Assembly: GCA_019748195.1 (NCBI GenBank)
Contig: JAIEPW010000035.1
Coordinates: 1 to 45,030, forward strand
From: Bryobacteraceae bacterium
GTDB taxonomy: Bacteria > Acidobacteriota > Terriglobia > Bryobacterales > Bryobacteraceae
Reading direction: 5' to 3'
DNA: 45,030 nt
Shown here: piece by piece, positions 20,126 to 28,342 of the stretch
How positions within the stretch are numbered: position 1 is the stretch's first letter
Layout of the letters: each line of letters begins with the position of its first letter
Program-made: the position numbers and the translations under genes
The notes under the pieces: model-generated
The model's input: only the letters and a program-made list of their open reading frames with translations
Told to the model about the DNA's origin: nothing
Databases searched by the model: none

Positions 20126-20581
20126 ATGGGTAAGCAATCGATCGATTTGGCGCAGTTTGATGATGACTTTCAGAATGAAGCGACCGAGGAGCGCGGAGAT
20201 TTCGAAAGCGTCCCGGACGGCAAGTACCAGGTCGCGGTGGAAAAGGTGGAGTTGACCCAGTCGTCGACGGGCAACCCGATGCTGAAGTGGACGCTGCGTA
20301 TCCTGGCGCCGCGATTCATCAACCGGTTTCTTTGGCGCAACAGCGTATTCACGCAAAACACCCTGAAGTACGTGAAGACGGACCTGCACCTGTGCGGGCT
20401 CGATCTGGAGCGGCTGTCGGAACTGCCAAAGCATCTCGACAAGCTCCTGGACGTGAAGTTGGAGGTGACCAAGAAGACCAAGGGCGACAACGAGAACATC
20501 TACTTCAACCGCCGGATCGAGACCGCGGGCGGCGCGAATCGCTATCAGCGGGAGGCGGGAGATGCCCTCGTTCCGTTCTAG
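20126..20581 (+). CDS. DUF669 family phage protein (probable ssDNA-binding)
   Basis: A 151-residue protein with the DUF669 pattern: FESVPDGKYQVAVEKVELTQ, GNPMLKWTLRIL and LWRNSVFTQNTLKYVKTDLH. Members often follow Sak4-like ATPases, and several behave like single-strand DNA-binding proteins. AAGGAATAAGGAG lies just upstream of the ATG. It overlaps the ERCC4 gene by 20 bases. Confidence 0.82.
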   Translation: MGKQSIDLAQFDDDFQNEATEERGDFESVPDGKYQVAVEKVELTQSSTGNPMLKWTLRILAPRFINRFLWRNSVFTQNTLKYVKTDLHLCGLDLERLSELPKHLDKLLDVKLEVTKKTKGDNENIYFNRRIETAGGANRYQREAGDALVPF

Positions 20582-21032
20582 CCCGTCGCCGGTCACGATC
20601 GTTGTCGACACGCGTGAGCAGGAGCCGTATGGATTCAACCCCCAGCTGGTGACGCAGGTTCGCCGCGCTTTGCCGGCTGGGGACTACTCGATCGCCGGAT
20701 CGGAACAGACGATCGCGGTGGAGCGGAAGACACTCGATGATTTCGTCGGCACTGTGATCCGGGCGCGTGGGCGGTTTCATCGGGAGCTGCGGTGCCTCGA
20801 GCGATACGAACGGGCATGCGTGGTTGTCGAGGCGGATTTGGCAGATGTGCTTGCCGGGCGGTATCGCGGCGACGCACATCCGCATTCCGTGCTCGGCAGT
20901 GCTCTCGCGATCTCGGTCGATTTCGGTATCCCCGTCTTTTTCTGTTCCACAAGGCAGATCGCCTGCAGGTTCGTCGAGGGATACCTGCTGCGCGCGGCAC
21001 AAAGGAGGAGTGATTGGCAAGGTCAGCCGTAA
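20562..21032 (+). CDS. ERCC4/XPF-type nuclease
   Basis: A 156-residue single-domain nuclease. VVDTREQEP, GDYSI and VERKTLDDFVG form the ERCC4 active site (Asp, Glu-Arg-Lys). The C-terminal VEGYLLRAAQ part is short and lacks the HhH domain seen in XPF. It would cut branched DNA (flaps, forks) during phage replication or recombination. It overlaps both the DUF669 gene and the helicase gene. Confidence 0.88.
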   Translation: MPSFRSSPSPVTIVVDTREQEPYGFNPQLVTQVRRALPAGDYSIAGSEQTIAVERKTLDDFVGTVIRARGRFHRELRCLERYERACVVVEADLADVLAGRYRGDAHPHSVLGSALAISVDFGIPVFFCSTRQIACRFVEGYLLRAAQRRSDWQGQP

Positions 21033-23206
21033 CTCAACAAGCAGCCAGCCTTCGAGGTGTCGTACAGGCGATCTTCCACGCCGGCGCAAACTTCTCGGCG
21101 GGGCGCCTGCGGACGGATGAGGGCGAGTCGGTCCGGTTCGCTGGCAAGGTGTTCGTTCGGGAGAATGATCCCGTCTCCCTTCGTGGCCACTGGGAGGACC
21201 ACCCGAAGTACGGATGGCAGTTTGCGGTCGATTGGCTCGATGCCCAAGTCGAACTGGATCCGGCGGGGCTCGCGAACTACCTCGCCAACCACCCCGCTAT
21301 TTCGGGAATCGGGCCGGCGAAGGCGAAGCTGATCGCGGATGCCTTTGGCCAGGACTTCGACAGCGTCATTCGCCACAACCCAAGAGCCGTGGCCGCAGTC
21401 GCCAAGGTTCCAATGGAGGCAATCCACAATCTCCAGCGGATTTGGATTGAGGCCAGCGGTGTGAATGCCGCGCTGACCTATCTCGCCGCATATGGCCTGA
21501 CTCACTTCCAGGTCACGACGCTGGTGGAGAAGTTCGGCAACCACGTGGTGCCGATGCTGCAGGCTGATCCGTACATCCTCATCAGCGAGGTTCCCGGCTT
21601 TGGTTTCAAGCGAGTGGACAAGATCGCCCGCCGCCTGGGAACCCCCAAGGAACTTCCTTCGCGGCTACAGGCGGGGCTCCGGTACACCATCCAGGCCGCA
21701 CTCGACGATGGCCACTGCTGGGTCGAATACGAGGATCTGCTCGACAGAGCAAACGCGCTACTCGTGCTCGACAACCTGGACAGCCGGGAACTCATCGAGC
21801 ACGAGTTGGAGGAATTGATCGGCGCGAAGCGTTTGGTCTGCTGCCCGTATGAGCGCCTGGTAGTCGCCGATCCAGAGATCCACAAGATGGAGGAGTACCT
21901 GGCGGGCGTCTTCCAGAATGCTTGGAGCCAGAACCCGAACGGGACTGGCTCGATTCCGCAGGAACGCTACTTCGCCGAGCCGCTCAACGAGGATCAGCGT
22001 GCGGCAGCCCGGAACGGATTCCGGTACTCGATCTCGCTCATGACGGGAGGCGCCGGGAGCGGCAAGACGTTCACCATCGAGTCGCTGATCGCCGCCTGCG
22101 AGGATCTGGGCCTCAGCTACGAGTTGGCCGCGCCCACCGGCAAGGCGGCAAAGCGGCTGGAGCAATCGGTCAAGCGCAAAGCGAAGACGGTGCACCGCCT
22201 GCTCGGCTTCAATGGGCACACCTTCTCGAAAGGCGACGAAGACAAGCTCGAAATCGACTTCCTAGTCGTCGACGAAGTTTCGATGGTCGATGTCCCGCTG
22301 ATGTACCAGCTTTTCCGGGCCATCGATCTGTCTCGGACTGCGGTTCTGCTGGTCGGTGACCACAACCAATTGCCGCCGGTTGGCCCGGGCAATGTGCTCC
22401 GCGATCTCGTGCAGTCCGGTGCGATCCCGACCACGGTCCTCACCAAGATCATCCGCCAGGCCGGCGTTCTCAAGGAGAACTCGACAGCGATCCTTGGCGG
22501 TGAAGTTCGGCCCACATGCGATCTCAAGGTCGACGGCTATCGCCCCTGGTACGTGGTCAACAACTTCACCGATCGCGAGCACGTCCGCTTCTTCCTGGAA
22601 AAGCTGTTCAATGAGGTTCTCGACGAGCGCTTGGGATTCAACTTGCTGCAGGACGTGCAGGTCCTGACGCCAACTCATAAGGGCCCGTTGGGGACCGTCG
22701 AGCTGAACATCACGCTCCAACGCCTGATTCAGAAGAAGCTGTTTGGAGTCGAGGCCCCGGACGTGGAGCTTGGCCGGCGGCCGGAGTTTCTACCGGGCGA
22801 CAAAGTCATCCAGACCAAGAACGACTATGACCTGGGCGTGATGAATGGAGCCCTCGGCTTTGTCATCGACAACGATCCGAAGCGGGGCCTCTCGGTCGAC
22901 TTCGAGGGGCATGTCGTCGAGATCCCGAGAGACAGCGCGAAGGAGTACAACCTGCAGCTGGCGTATGCGACCTCGATCCATAAGATGCAGGGCTCCGAGT
23001 TCCCGTGCGCCATCGTCATCACCCATAAGTCGCACTCGTTCATGCATCACCGGAACCTGCTCTATACGGCGGTGACGCGCGCGCAGAAGTCGGTCATCCT
23101 CCTCGGCGACCACTGGGGCATTGAGAACTGCGCGAAGAAACAGCAGGTCGATAAGCGGAATACCTTCCTCTCCTTCCTGCTCCACGGCGCGCGGAGGCCT
23201 GCGTGA
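21014..23206 (+). CDS. RecD2-like SF1 helicase
   Basis: A 730-residue helicase. I place the start at TTG (21014) because a full AAAGGAGG lies 5 bases upstream; the frame has no nearby ATG. The N-terminal part has RecD2-type HhH segments (ISGIGPAKAKLIADAF, VPGFGFKRVDKIARRL). The motor has GGAGSGKT (345-352), VVDEVSMVD, LLVGDHNQLPPVGPGN and, at the end, SIHKMQGSEF. It unwinds DNA 5'-3'. It overlaps the ERCC4 gene by 19 bases and the primase by 4, completing a replication module. Confidence 0.92.
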   Translation: MARSAVTQQAASLRGVVQAIFHAGANFSAGRLRTDEGESVRFAGKVFVRENDPVSLRGHWEDHPKYGWQFAVDWLDAQVELDPAGLANYLANHPAISGIGPAKAKLIADAFGQDFDSVIRHNPRAVAAVAKVPMEAIHNLQRIWIEASGVNAALTYLAAYGLTHFQVTTLVEKFGNHVVPMLQADPYILISEVPGFGFKRVDKIARRLGTPKELPSRLQAGLRYTIQAALDDGHCWVEYEDLLDRANALLVLDNLDSRELIEHELEELIGAKRLVCCPYERLVVADPEIHKMEEYLAGVFQNAWSQNPNGTGSIPQERYFAEPLNEDQRAAARNGFRYSISLMTGGAGSGKTFTIESLIAACEDLGLSYELAAPTGKAAKRLEQSVKRKAKTVHRLLGFNGHTFSKGDEDKLEIDFLVVDEVSMVDVPLMYQLFRAIDLSRTAVLLVGDHNQLPPVGPGNVLRDLVQSGAIPTTVLTKIIRQAGVLKENSTAILGGEVRPTCDLKVDGYRPWYVVNNFTDREHVRFFLEKLFNEVLDERLGFNLLQDVQVLTPTHKGPLGTVELNITLQRLIQKKLFGVEAPDVELGRRPEFLPGDKVIQTKNDYDLGVMNGALGFVIDNDPKRGLSVDFEGHVVEIPRDSAKEYNLQLAYATSIHKMQGSEFPCAIVITHKSHSFMHHRNLLYTAVTRAQKSVILLGDHWGIENCAKKQQVDKRNTFLSFLLHGARRPA

Positions 23207-25647
23207 AAGCTGCGGAATTCGCTCCTTCTGAAGTCGCCAGTTACTACCGGACCCGGCTGCCCGATCTCAAGCAGACGGGGCCCGAGTGGCGAGGACCCTG
23301 CCCGGTTCATCAGGGCGATGACGCCAATTTCTCGGTGAACCCGGAAAGCGGCCTCGCTTATTGCCACTCGCAGTGTGGCCGCGGATGGAGCATTCTGCAG
23401 TTGGAACAAGAACTGACCGGACGGCCTTGGAAGGAATGCCGCCAGGAGATCAACGCCATCGTGGGGCGGCCCGTTCGCGGGCCCGCGAAGCTGACGGAGG
23501 TTGCGACGTACGACTACACCGATGCGAACGGCGAGTTTCTGTTCCAAGTGGTGCGCTACGAGCCGAAGACGTTCCGGCAAAGGCGGCGCGTCGTCAAGAT
23601 GGATGGCACGAGCGCCGGGATTTCGTGGGAGTACAACATCAAGGGCATCAGCCGGGTGCTGTACCGTCTGCCCAAGGTGAAGGCCGCCGACCAGGTCTTG
23701 ATCGTCGAAGGTGAAAAGGACGTCGAGAACCTCGAGCGGCTCGGCTTCTTCGCCACGTGCAATCCGGGCGGAGCCTGCAACCACGCGGGCAAATGGCTGA
23801 AGAACTACACGGAGAGCCTTGAGGGCAAGCGGGTCGTGATCCTCCCCGATAACGACCCGCCCGGCCAGAAGCACTCCGAGATTGTCCGTCAGGCGATCCG
23901 GCACCGCGTGAAGGAACTGCGGATCGTGGCAGTCCCAGTCGGCAAGGATGTATCGGATTGGATCGCGGGCGGCGCCACGCGAGAGGCAATCGAACAGGCA
24001 ATACGCGATGCTCCGGTGATCGCCGGCCAGGAGGCTGCCGGTGACGGGGCGCCCGCAGCCGATGCCGCAGGCAGTGCTGGCGCCGAGGGCTCCACGATCC
24101 CACAAATTCAGGTGAATGACCGCCCGTTCCGGAACGTCTGCCAAGACAGTTTTGACGCGCTGACCGCATCGAACTCGCCGCCCCACCTCTTCGTCCGGGC
24201 CTGCCGCATTGCCTGCATCGAGGCAACGGAACTTGGCCGGCCATTCATCGCGGACCTGGATGAAACGAAGCTACGCCATTGCCTGACGCAGGCGGCCGAT
24301 TTCTACGAGCTCTCGGCCCGAGGCATTCGCAAGGAAGTGCCACCGCCGATGGACGTCGCGAGGAACATCCAAGCCCGCAATCCTGCCACTTGGGGCTTTC
24401 CGGTTCTGGAAGCTGTCGTCGAAGCGCCAACGCTGCGGTCGGATGGAACAGTGCTTGCACAGCCTGGTTACGATGCCACCAGCCGCCTGTACCTCGTGCC
24501 TTCGTCCGGCCTAGAGAACATCGACGTGCCAGACGAGCCATGCCGCGACCACATCGAAGTAGCTTTGGAGGTGATCCGCGACGCGATCGGGGATTTCCCG
24601 TTCGTCGATCAAGCCAGTTACGCGAATGCCATCGGAGCAATGGTCACGTCCGTCTGCCGCCACATCATCAGCGGACCGGTGCCGGTGGCGCTGTTCGACG
24701 CAACCACCCAGGGCACGGGGAAGACGCTGCTCGCCGAAGTGATCGCGATCATTCTCACCGGACGTGCGGCGGAACTGATGTCCGCGCCCACCGACCCGGA
24801 CGAGTGGCGAAAGCAATTGACGAGCATCCTGATCGAAGCGCCTCCGCTCGTAGTGATCGACAACGTCACGACCACTTTGGACTCTGGAGACCTCGCCAAA
24901 GTGATCACCGGCGAGATGCATCGCGACCGCGTGCTCGGCAAGTCTCAGACCGTGTCGGTGCCCGTTCGGTGCTCGTGGATCGCAACCGGCAACAACCTGC
25001 AGCTTGGTGGCGATATGGCGCGGCGCTGTTACTGGATTCGCATGGACGCCGGTTGTTCCGATCCGTTCCGGCGCACGGGTTTCAAGCATGATCGGCTGAA
25101 GGAGTACCTGGTCGAGCATCGTAGGGAGCTCTTGGTCGCACTGCTGACGCTGGCACGGGCGTGGTTCGCCGCGGGCCAGCCCCGGTCAACCGTACCGCCC
25201 GTCGGCAGCTTCGAGCGGTGGACGGAGGTCGTTTCCGGCATCCTGCAATACGCTGGCGTGGACGGATTCCTCGCCAACAGCGAGAAGCTCTTCGAACAGT
25301 CCGACATTGAGCGTTCCGATTGGGAGACGTTCCTCGAAGCAGTGGAGGACACGTTTCAGGGCGCCGCGTTCACCATCGCCGAGTTTTGGGAGCGGCTCAA
25401 CGAGAAGTCGTATGAAGAACTGATCCGGCAGTCTGTCCTCACGGATCGCGCCGAGGAACTGCGGAACGCGCTGCCCACTGACCTTACCCGATGGATGGAT
25501 CGCGAGGGCCAGTTCAAACAACGGCTCGGCGTCGCCTTCAACTCGCGCCGTGGGCGGCGATTCGGGAAGCGCCAGATGCGTGTCGAGCGCGCCAGCGCAG
25601 ACGCGCACGGCAAGGTCGCGCGGTGGAAGGTGGTGGCCGATGCGTAG
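23203..25647 (+). CDS. Phage primase with CHC2-like zinc finger, TOPRIM and ATPase domains
   Basis: An 814-residue protein from GTG (23203). A zinc-finger start has Cys33, His36, Cys54 and Cys58 (CPVH...CHSQC). The TOPRIM region (about 165-250) has VLIVEGEKDVENL and VVILPDNDPPG. A C-terminal ATPase has TQGTGKTLLAE (near 500), VVIDNVTTT and SWIATGNN, as in phage primase-helicases. It likely makes primers and opens the origin, which may be the repeat array just after its stop. The middle (about 300-400) is unrecognised. Confidence 0.88.
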   Translation: MKAAEFAPSEVASYYRTRLPDLKQTGPEWRGPCPVHQGDDANFSVNPESGLAYCHSQCGRGWSILQLEQELTGRPWKECRQEINAIVGRPVRGPAKLTEVATYDYTDANGEFLFQVVRYEPKTFRQRRRVVKMDGTSAGISWEYNIKGISRVLYRLPKVKAADQVLIVEGEKDVENLERLGFFATCNPGGACNHAGKWLKNYTESLEGKRVVILPDNDPPGQKHSEIVRQAIRHRVKELRIVAVPVGKDVSDWIAGGATREAIEQAIRDAPVIAGQEAAGDGAPAADAAGSAGAEGSTIPQIQVNDRPFRNVCQDSFDALTASNSPPHLFVRACRIACIEATELGRPFIADLDETKLRHCLTQAADFYELSARGIRKEVPPPMDVARNIQARNPATWGFPVLEAVVEAPTLRSDGTVLAQPGYDATSRLYLVPSSGLENIDVPDEPCRDHIEVALEVIRDAIGDFPFVDQASYANAIGAMVTSVCRHIISGPVPVALFDATTQGTGKTLLAEVIAIILTGRAAELMSAPTDPDEWRKQLTSILIEAPPLVVIDNVTTTLDSGDLAKVITGEMHRDRVLGKSQTVSVPVRCSWIATGNNLQLGGDMARRCYWIRMDAGCSDPFRRTGFKHDRLKEYLVEHRRELLVALLTLARAWFAAGQPRSTVPPVGSFERWTEVVSGILQYAGVDGFLANSEKLFEQSDIERSDWETFLEAVEDTFQGAAFTIAEFWERLNEKSYEELIRQSVLTDRAEELRNALPTDLTRWMDREGQFKQRLGVAFNSRRGRRFGKRQMRVERASADAHGKVARWKVVADA

Positions 25648-25651
25648 TACT

Positions 25652-25958
25652 AGTCCCCGCAGGTCCCCGCACTTTTGCGGGGACTCAAAAACGGAGTCCC
25701 CGCAGGTTAAGCGCTTGGGCAGGAACACGTTACAAGGTTTTGCGGGGACTTGCGGGGACTCTTTCCATCCCTTACGTGTACGAGAATTCCAGCCATCACA
25801 TCATGAGTTCCGCGTGTTTCGCGCTCACGCGTACATGGGCCGCAGGGTGAAAAGTCCCCGCAAGTCCCCGCAAATCCCGCTATGCCTCTGACACAGAACC
25901 AGTTAAGGTGCGGGGACTCGCCCAAATCAGTCCCCGCAGAGTCCCCGCGAGTCCCCGC
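25652..25958. repeat. GTCCCCGC repeat array, possible phage replication origin
   Basis: Twelve copies of the 8-mer GTCCCCGC lie in 306 bases: eight on plus (25653, 25663, 25696, 25854, 25864, 25930, 25941, 25951) and four on minus (25677, 25742, 25752, 25910). Neighbouring same-strand copies are 10 or 11 bases apart, one helical turn. One pair forms a 9-bp hairpin with a 4-base loop (25663-25685). The array begins 5 bases after the primase stop. In-phase iterons beside a primase gene suggest an initiator-bound origin; a regulatory site is an alternative. Confidence 0.6.
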
Positions 25959-26643
25959 AAATCGCCCGGAGCATGCGGACCTGTGGGTATCGACCGATCT
26001 GGTCCTCTGGCGGCCGAAGGATCCGAGCTTCATCGCGCGGGACTGCCAGATCAACGACCGCTGCTATCGACGGCTCGATCCGGAATACTTCGCCTGGTTG
26101 AAGCTCCGCATGCATGTCGTCAAGGATGCCGTCGACGCCGGCCGCATTTTGAAAGAGGCCTTCGAGGAAGTCCGCGCGCGGTTCAACGCCATGCAGGCGC
26201 AGGCAGTCGCAATCTTCGGATTGGAGACGCTACTCGAGGCAGTCCGCGGGCTCGATCTCGACGGATACCGCCCGCCGCTGCCTGAGGAATGGGAGCCGGT
26301 CAAGACGCCGGCGGTTCCGGTTCAGCGCCGTGCGGAGTCCGAACGCCTGGCGCGTGCCCGGGCTTTGGTCGATGAGATTCGCGACCAAGCTCTCAGGCTT
26401 GGCTGGTCCGAAAGTCGGCTTTACGCTTGCCAGGGCGACGACCGCCATCCGATCCGGGCGGAGTATGGGCTCATCTGTTACATCGGCGTGGATCAGCGGA
26501 TCGGGGAGGTCACCCGGCAGTCCATCGAGCTGATCGGTCCCCCGCCGAGGGAAACGCGCACGCGCTTCTACAACCCCGATGTCGAACAGCCTTGGATCAG
26601 GCGCACTCGGCCCGACGTCGGACCAACCCAACCTAGATCTTGA
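25882..26643 (+). CDS. Hypothetical phage protein after the repeat array
   Basis: A 253-residue protein (shorter if a later start is used). From the ATG at 25882 the first 30 residues are encoded by the GTCCCCGC repeats and are unlikely to be conserved; no ribosome site precedes this ATG. The main body begins near WVSTDLVLWRPKDPSFIARD and is helical and charged, with no recognised domain. The C-terminus has YGLICYIGVDQRIGEVTRQS. Its end overlaps the convergent DUF3825 gene by 11 bases. Confidence 0.6.
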   Translation: MPLTQNQLRCGDSPKSVPAESPRVPANRPEHADLWVSTDLVLWRPKDPSFIARDCQINDRCYRRLDPEYFAWLKLRMHVVKDAVDAGRILKEAFEEVRARFNAMQAQAVAIFGLETLLEAVRGLDLDGYRPPLPEEWEPVKTPAVPVQRRAESERLARARALVDEIRDQALRLGWSESRLYACQGDDRHPIRAEYGLICYIGVDQRIGEVTRQSIELIGPPPRETRTRFYNPDVEQPWIRRTRPDVGPTQPRS

Positions 26644-27538
26644 GCCCAGATACGGCATCCATAACGTCCGTCCTGAAGCCACCAAGCCATTCGCTGTTCG
26701 GGCGGGCCAGTAGTCTCGCATGCTTGTAGGCCCAGTCAGTGTAGAGAACTGTCGCCGCGCGATACCACCCACCATGGCGCTCCAGCGTAAGCGCTAGATC
26801 GGGTCGTTTCGAATCTCTCAAATACAACGGCAGGAGCAATTGAATGCGCCCTCGATAGAACTGGGGGACTGCTATTCGGTAACTCCGTTGGGCAAGCCGT
26901 ATGCTGTGTTTCATTGCTCCCTCCAACGCGTTCCGGGTGGCAAGCGGGATGGTCGGAGAGTCTGCGCTTCCCTCTGCGATCTCTGAGTCTTCTTCATCGG
27001 CTTGATCTTCAAGGTCGGTGGGAACTCCATTCTTGTCGACTTTGCCGCCAAGCTCCTCTGGGAATCGATTCAGATTGTCTTTGACTATGTGGTCGAGGTT
27101 CAGCTGCACCTGGAGTTTGGGATCGAAGATCAGTTCCCTCGAATCGTTCCAGTACTCTGAGAGCCTCGGGAACTCCATGAACTCAGTGAGAAGTCGATCG
27201 CCGGAACGCGCCCAAGATTTTAGCCACCATTTCTTGTTCGCTGCAGAGATAGGCTGCGTTCTGTCGTAACTCTCCGATATGGTGAAAACACCGAAAATCT
27301 CTTCCTGCCCAGGGGTTAGAAGACCTGTGTTAAAGCAGGCCAGTCTTTCCGTCTCGACGATCTTCTGCTGATCGAATACCCTCGAGAACGTGTACTTGAT
27401 ATAGCTGTCGAGCACCGGCAACGGAGATTGTGATGGCGCTTGAAGATAGGTCCAGCGTTCTGGTTCAGCTAGTTCCGCAAGAGACCGCAAACGGTCGTCC
27501 CAATCTGCCACTTTGGCAAAGTCAAAGATTCTGGCCAT
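26633..27538 (-). CDS. DUF3825 family protein on the reverse strand of the prophage
   Basis: A 301-residue protein with the DUF3825 pattern: RLACFNTGLLTPGQEEIFGV, then a helical middle with an acidic stretch (DLEDQADEEDSEIAEGSADS). The conserved end is RGRIQLLLPLYLRDSKRPDL, then TDWAYKHARLLARPNSEWL. The family's function is unknown. The gene stands alone against the direction of all neighbouring phage genes and its bases look less GC-rich, typical of a moron acquired by the phage. GAAGGG precedes the ATG. An anti-phage or host-modifying role is inference. Confidence 0.8.
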   Translation of the reverse strand: MARIFDFAKVADWDDRLRSLAELAEPERWTYLQAPSQSPLPVLDSYIKYTFSRVFDQQKIVETERLACFNTGLLTPGQEEIFGVFTISESYDRTQPISAANKKWWLKSWARSGDRLLTEFMEFPRLSEYWNDSRELIFDPKLQVQLNLDHIVKDNLNRFPEELGGKVDKNGVPTDLEDQADEEDSEIAEGSADSPTIPLATRNALEGAMKHSIRLAQRSYRIAVPQFYRGRIQLLLPLYLRDSKRPDLALTLERHGGWYRAATVLYTDWAYKHARLLARPNSEWLGGFRTDVMDAVSGLKI

Positions 27539-27627
27539 ATTCGCCCTTCAGTTTATCTCCGCCGACATCCCGTCGACCAATCCTTGAGTCGGGGAACCCA
27601 CGGTCCTCGGCGAAATGCGCATCAGCG

Positions 27628-27760
27628 TTTACGCTTTCTGCGCTGCTCGCGTATATTTACATCGAAGGTTTCAGTTCGCTCAGGCGAGCGCAAGGCGCAC
27701 CCTCCGAAGGACTCCCACTAAGCAATCACGAGAGACGGGACTCTCGCCAATCTCCTTCCC
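27628..27760 (+). promoter_or_regulatory. Promoter plus structured leader element, copy 2
   Basis: TTTACG (27628-27633) and TATATT (27652-27657), spaced 18 bases, head a leader with hairpins. CGCTC (27677-27681) pairs with GAGCG (27686-27690); CGAGAG (27729-27734) with CTCTCG (27741-27746); and an outer GAAGGA (27706-27711) with TCCTTC (27753-27758). The first 41 bases match copy 1 (380-420) at about 31 positions. Outer stems differ in sequence but keep their pairing. It ends 28 bases before the ATG at 27789, as copy 1 ends just before a start. Confidence 0.5.
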
Positions 27761-27788
27761 TGTGCTGTTGAACCCGAAGTGTGCCTCG

Positions 27789-28124
27789 ATGAAGCCTGAC
27801 CAGAAGATCCCCTACTATGCGCCGGATGGACGGTCGCTTGGATTCCGCACCGCCGAAGCCGCCAAGCGGTTGATCGACGGTGGATTTGTGAAGCCGTCCT
27901 ACGGGCGCAAGGGACACTTGAAGGCGATCTGGTTGCGACGCGACGACGGCACGAGTCCCGTTGAAGCCCGGGTGAAGCTCGGCACACGCTATAGCTTCAT
28001 CGAGACGCTGGAGAACGGTCGCTGCTGGAGGCTTCGGAAGCTCCGGTTGCGCGATGAGGACGGCGTCGAGTTCAACATCGAGCCGGCGTTCTTCTCGGTG
28101 GTCCAGGGATGCGTAGCCCGATGA
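27789..28124 (+). CDS. Hypothetical phage protein controlled by leader copy 2
   Basis: A 111-residue protein from the ATG at 27789. An upstream in-frame start would lie inside the leader element and give a low-complexity Arg-rich N-terminus, so I reject it. The product (MKPDQKIPYYAPDGRSLGFR, later GTRYSFIETLENGRCWRLRK) is basic and beta-rich with no known domain. It ends in an ATGA overlap with a 37-residue ORF. Confidence 0.65.
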   Translation: MKPDQKIPYYAPDGRSLGFRTAEAAKRLIDGGFVKPSYGRKGHLKAIWLRRDDGTSPVEARVKLGTRYSFIETLENGRCWRLRKLRLRDEDGVEFNIEPAFFSVVQGCVAR

Positions 28125-28234
28125 CGAGCCGCAAGCCCAAACAAGGTGGACGCTTCATTGCCTGGATGCGCGGTGCGTTCACGAGCCGGTCGGCAAGTCG
28201 GCCCAAGCGGCGGCCGCGCCGTAAGGCACGTTGA
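28121..28234 (+). CDS. Very small basic protein (37 aa)
   Basis: The frame starts in an ATGA overlap with the previous stop and reads MTSRKPKQGGRFIAWMRGAF, then a run of Arg/Ser/Lys. The product is strongly basic and could bind nucleic acid. The overlap is the main support; it may be a chance frame. Confidence 0.35.
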   Translation: MTSRKPKQGGRFIAWMRGAFTSRSASRPKRRPRRKAR

Positions 28235-28315
28235 GGTCCATTGGGTCCTCGGAAGAGGCTCTGGTCGGCGGGTGTTCCGATTGCACGCTAAGGCTAGCGT
28301 CTGGACTGAATTTCA

Positions 28316-28342
28316 GGTTGACAGGTTGACACTCCGGTTGAC
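28316..28342 (+). repeat. Three GGTTGAC direct repeats at the methyltransferase start
   Basis: GGTTGAC occurs at 28316, 28324 and 28336 (spacings 8 and 12), ending directly at the GTG start of the methyltransferase gene. The copies contain TTGAC, the core of a -35 box. A binding site for regulation of the methylase gene is possible; chance cannot be excluded. Confidence 0.35.

Noticed and set aside
25652-25958. CRISPR array
   Set aside because: Repeats are 8 bases, spaced 10-11 or irregularly, in both orientations, with no spacer-like units and no cas gene.
27430-27771. 113-codon plus-strand frame across the DUF3825 start and leader copy 2
   Set aside because: It is antisense to DUF3825 at first and then runs through the hairpins; no ribosome site and no family. 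The short similarity to the frame at 161-427 is explained by the shared promoter-leader DNA.
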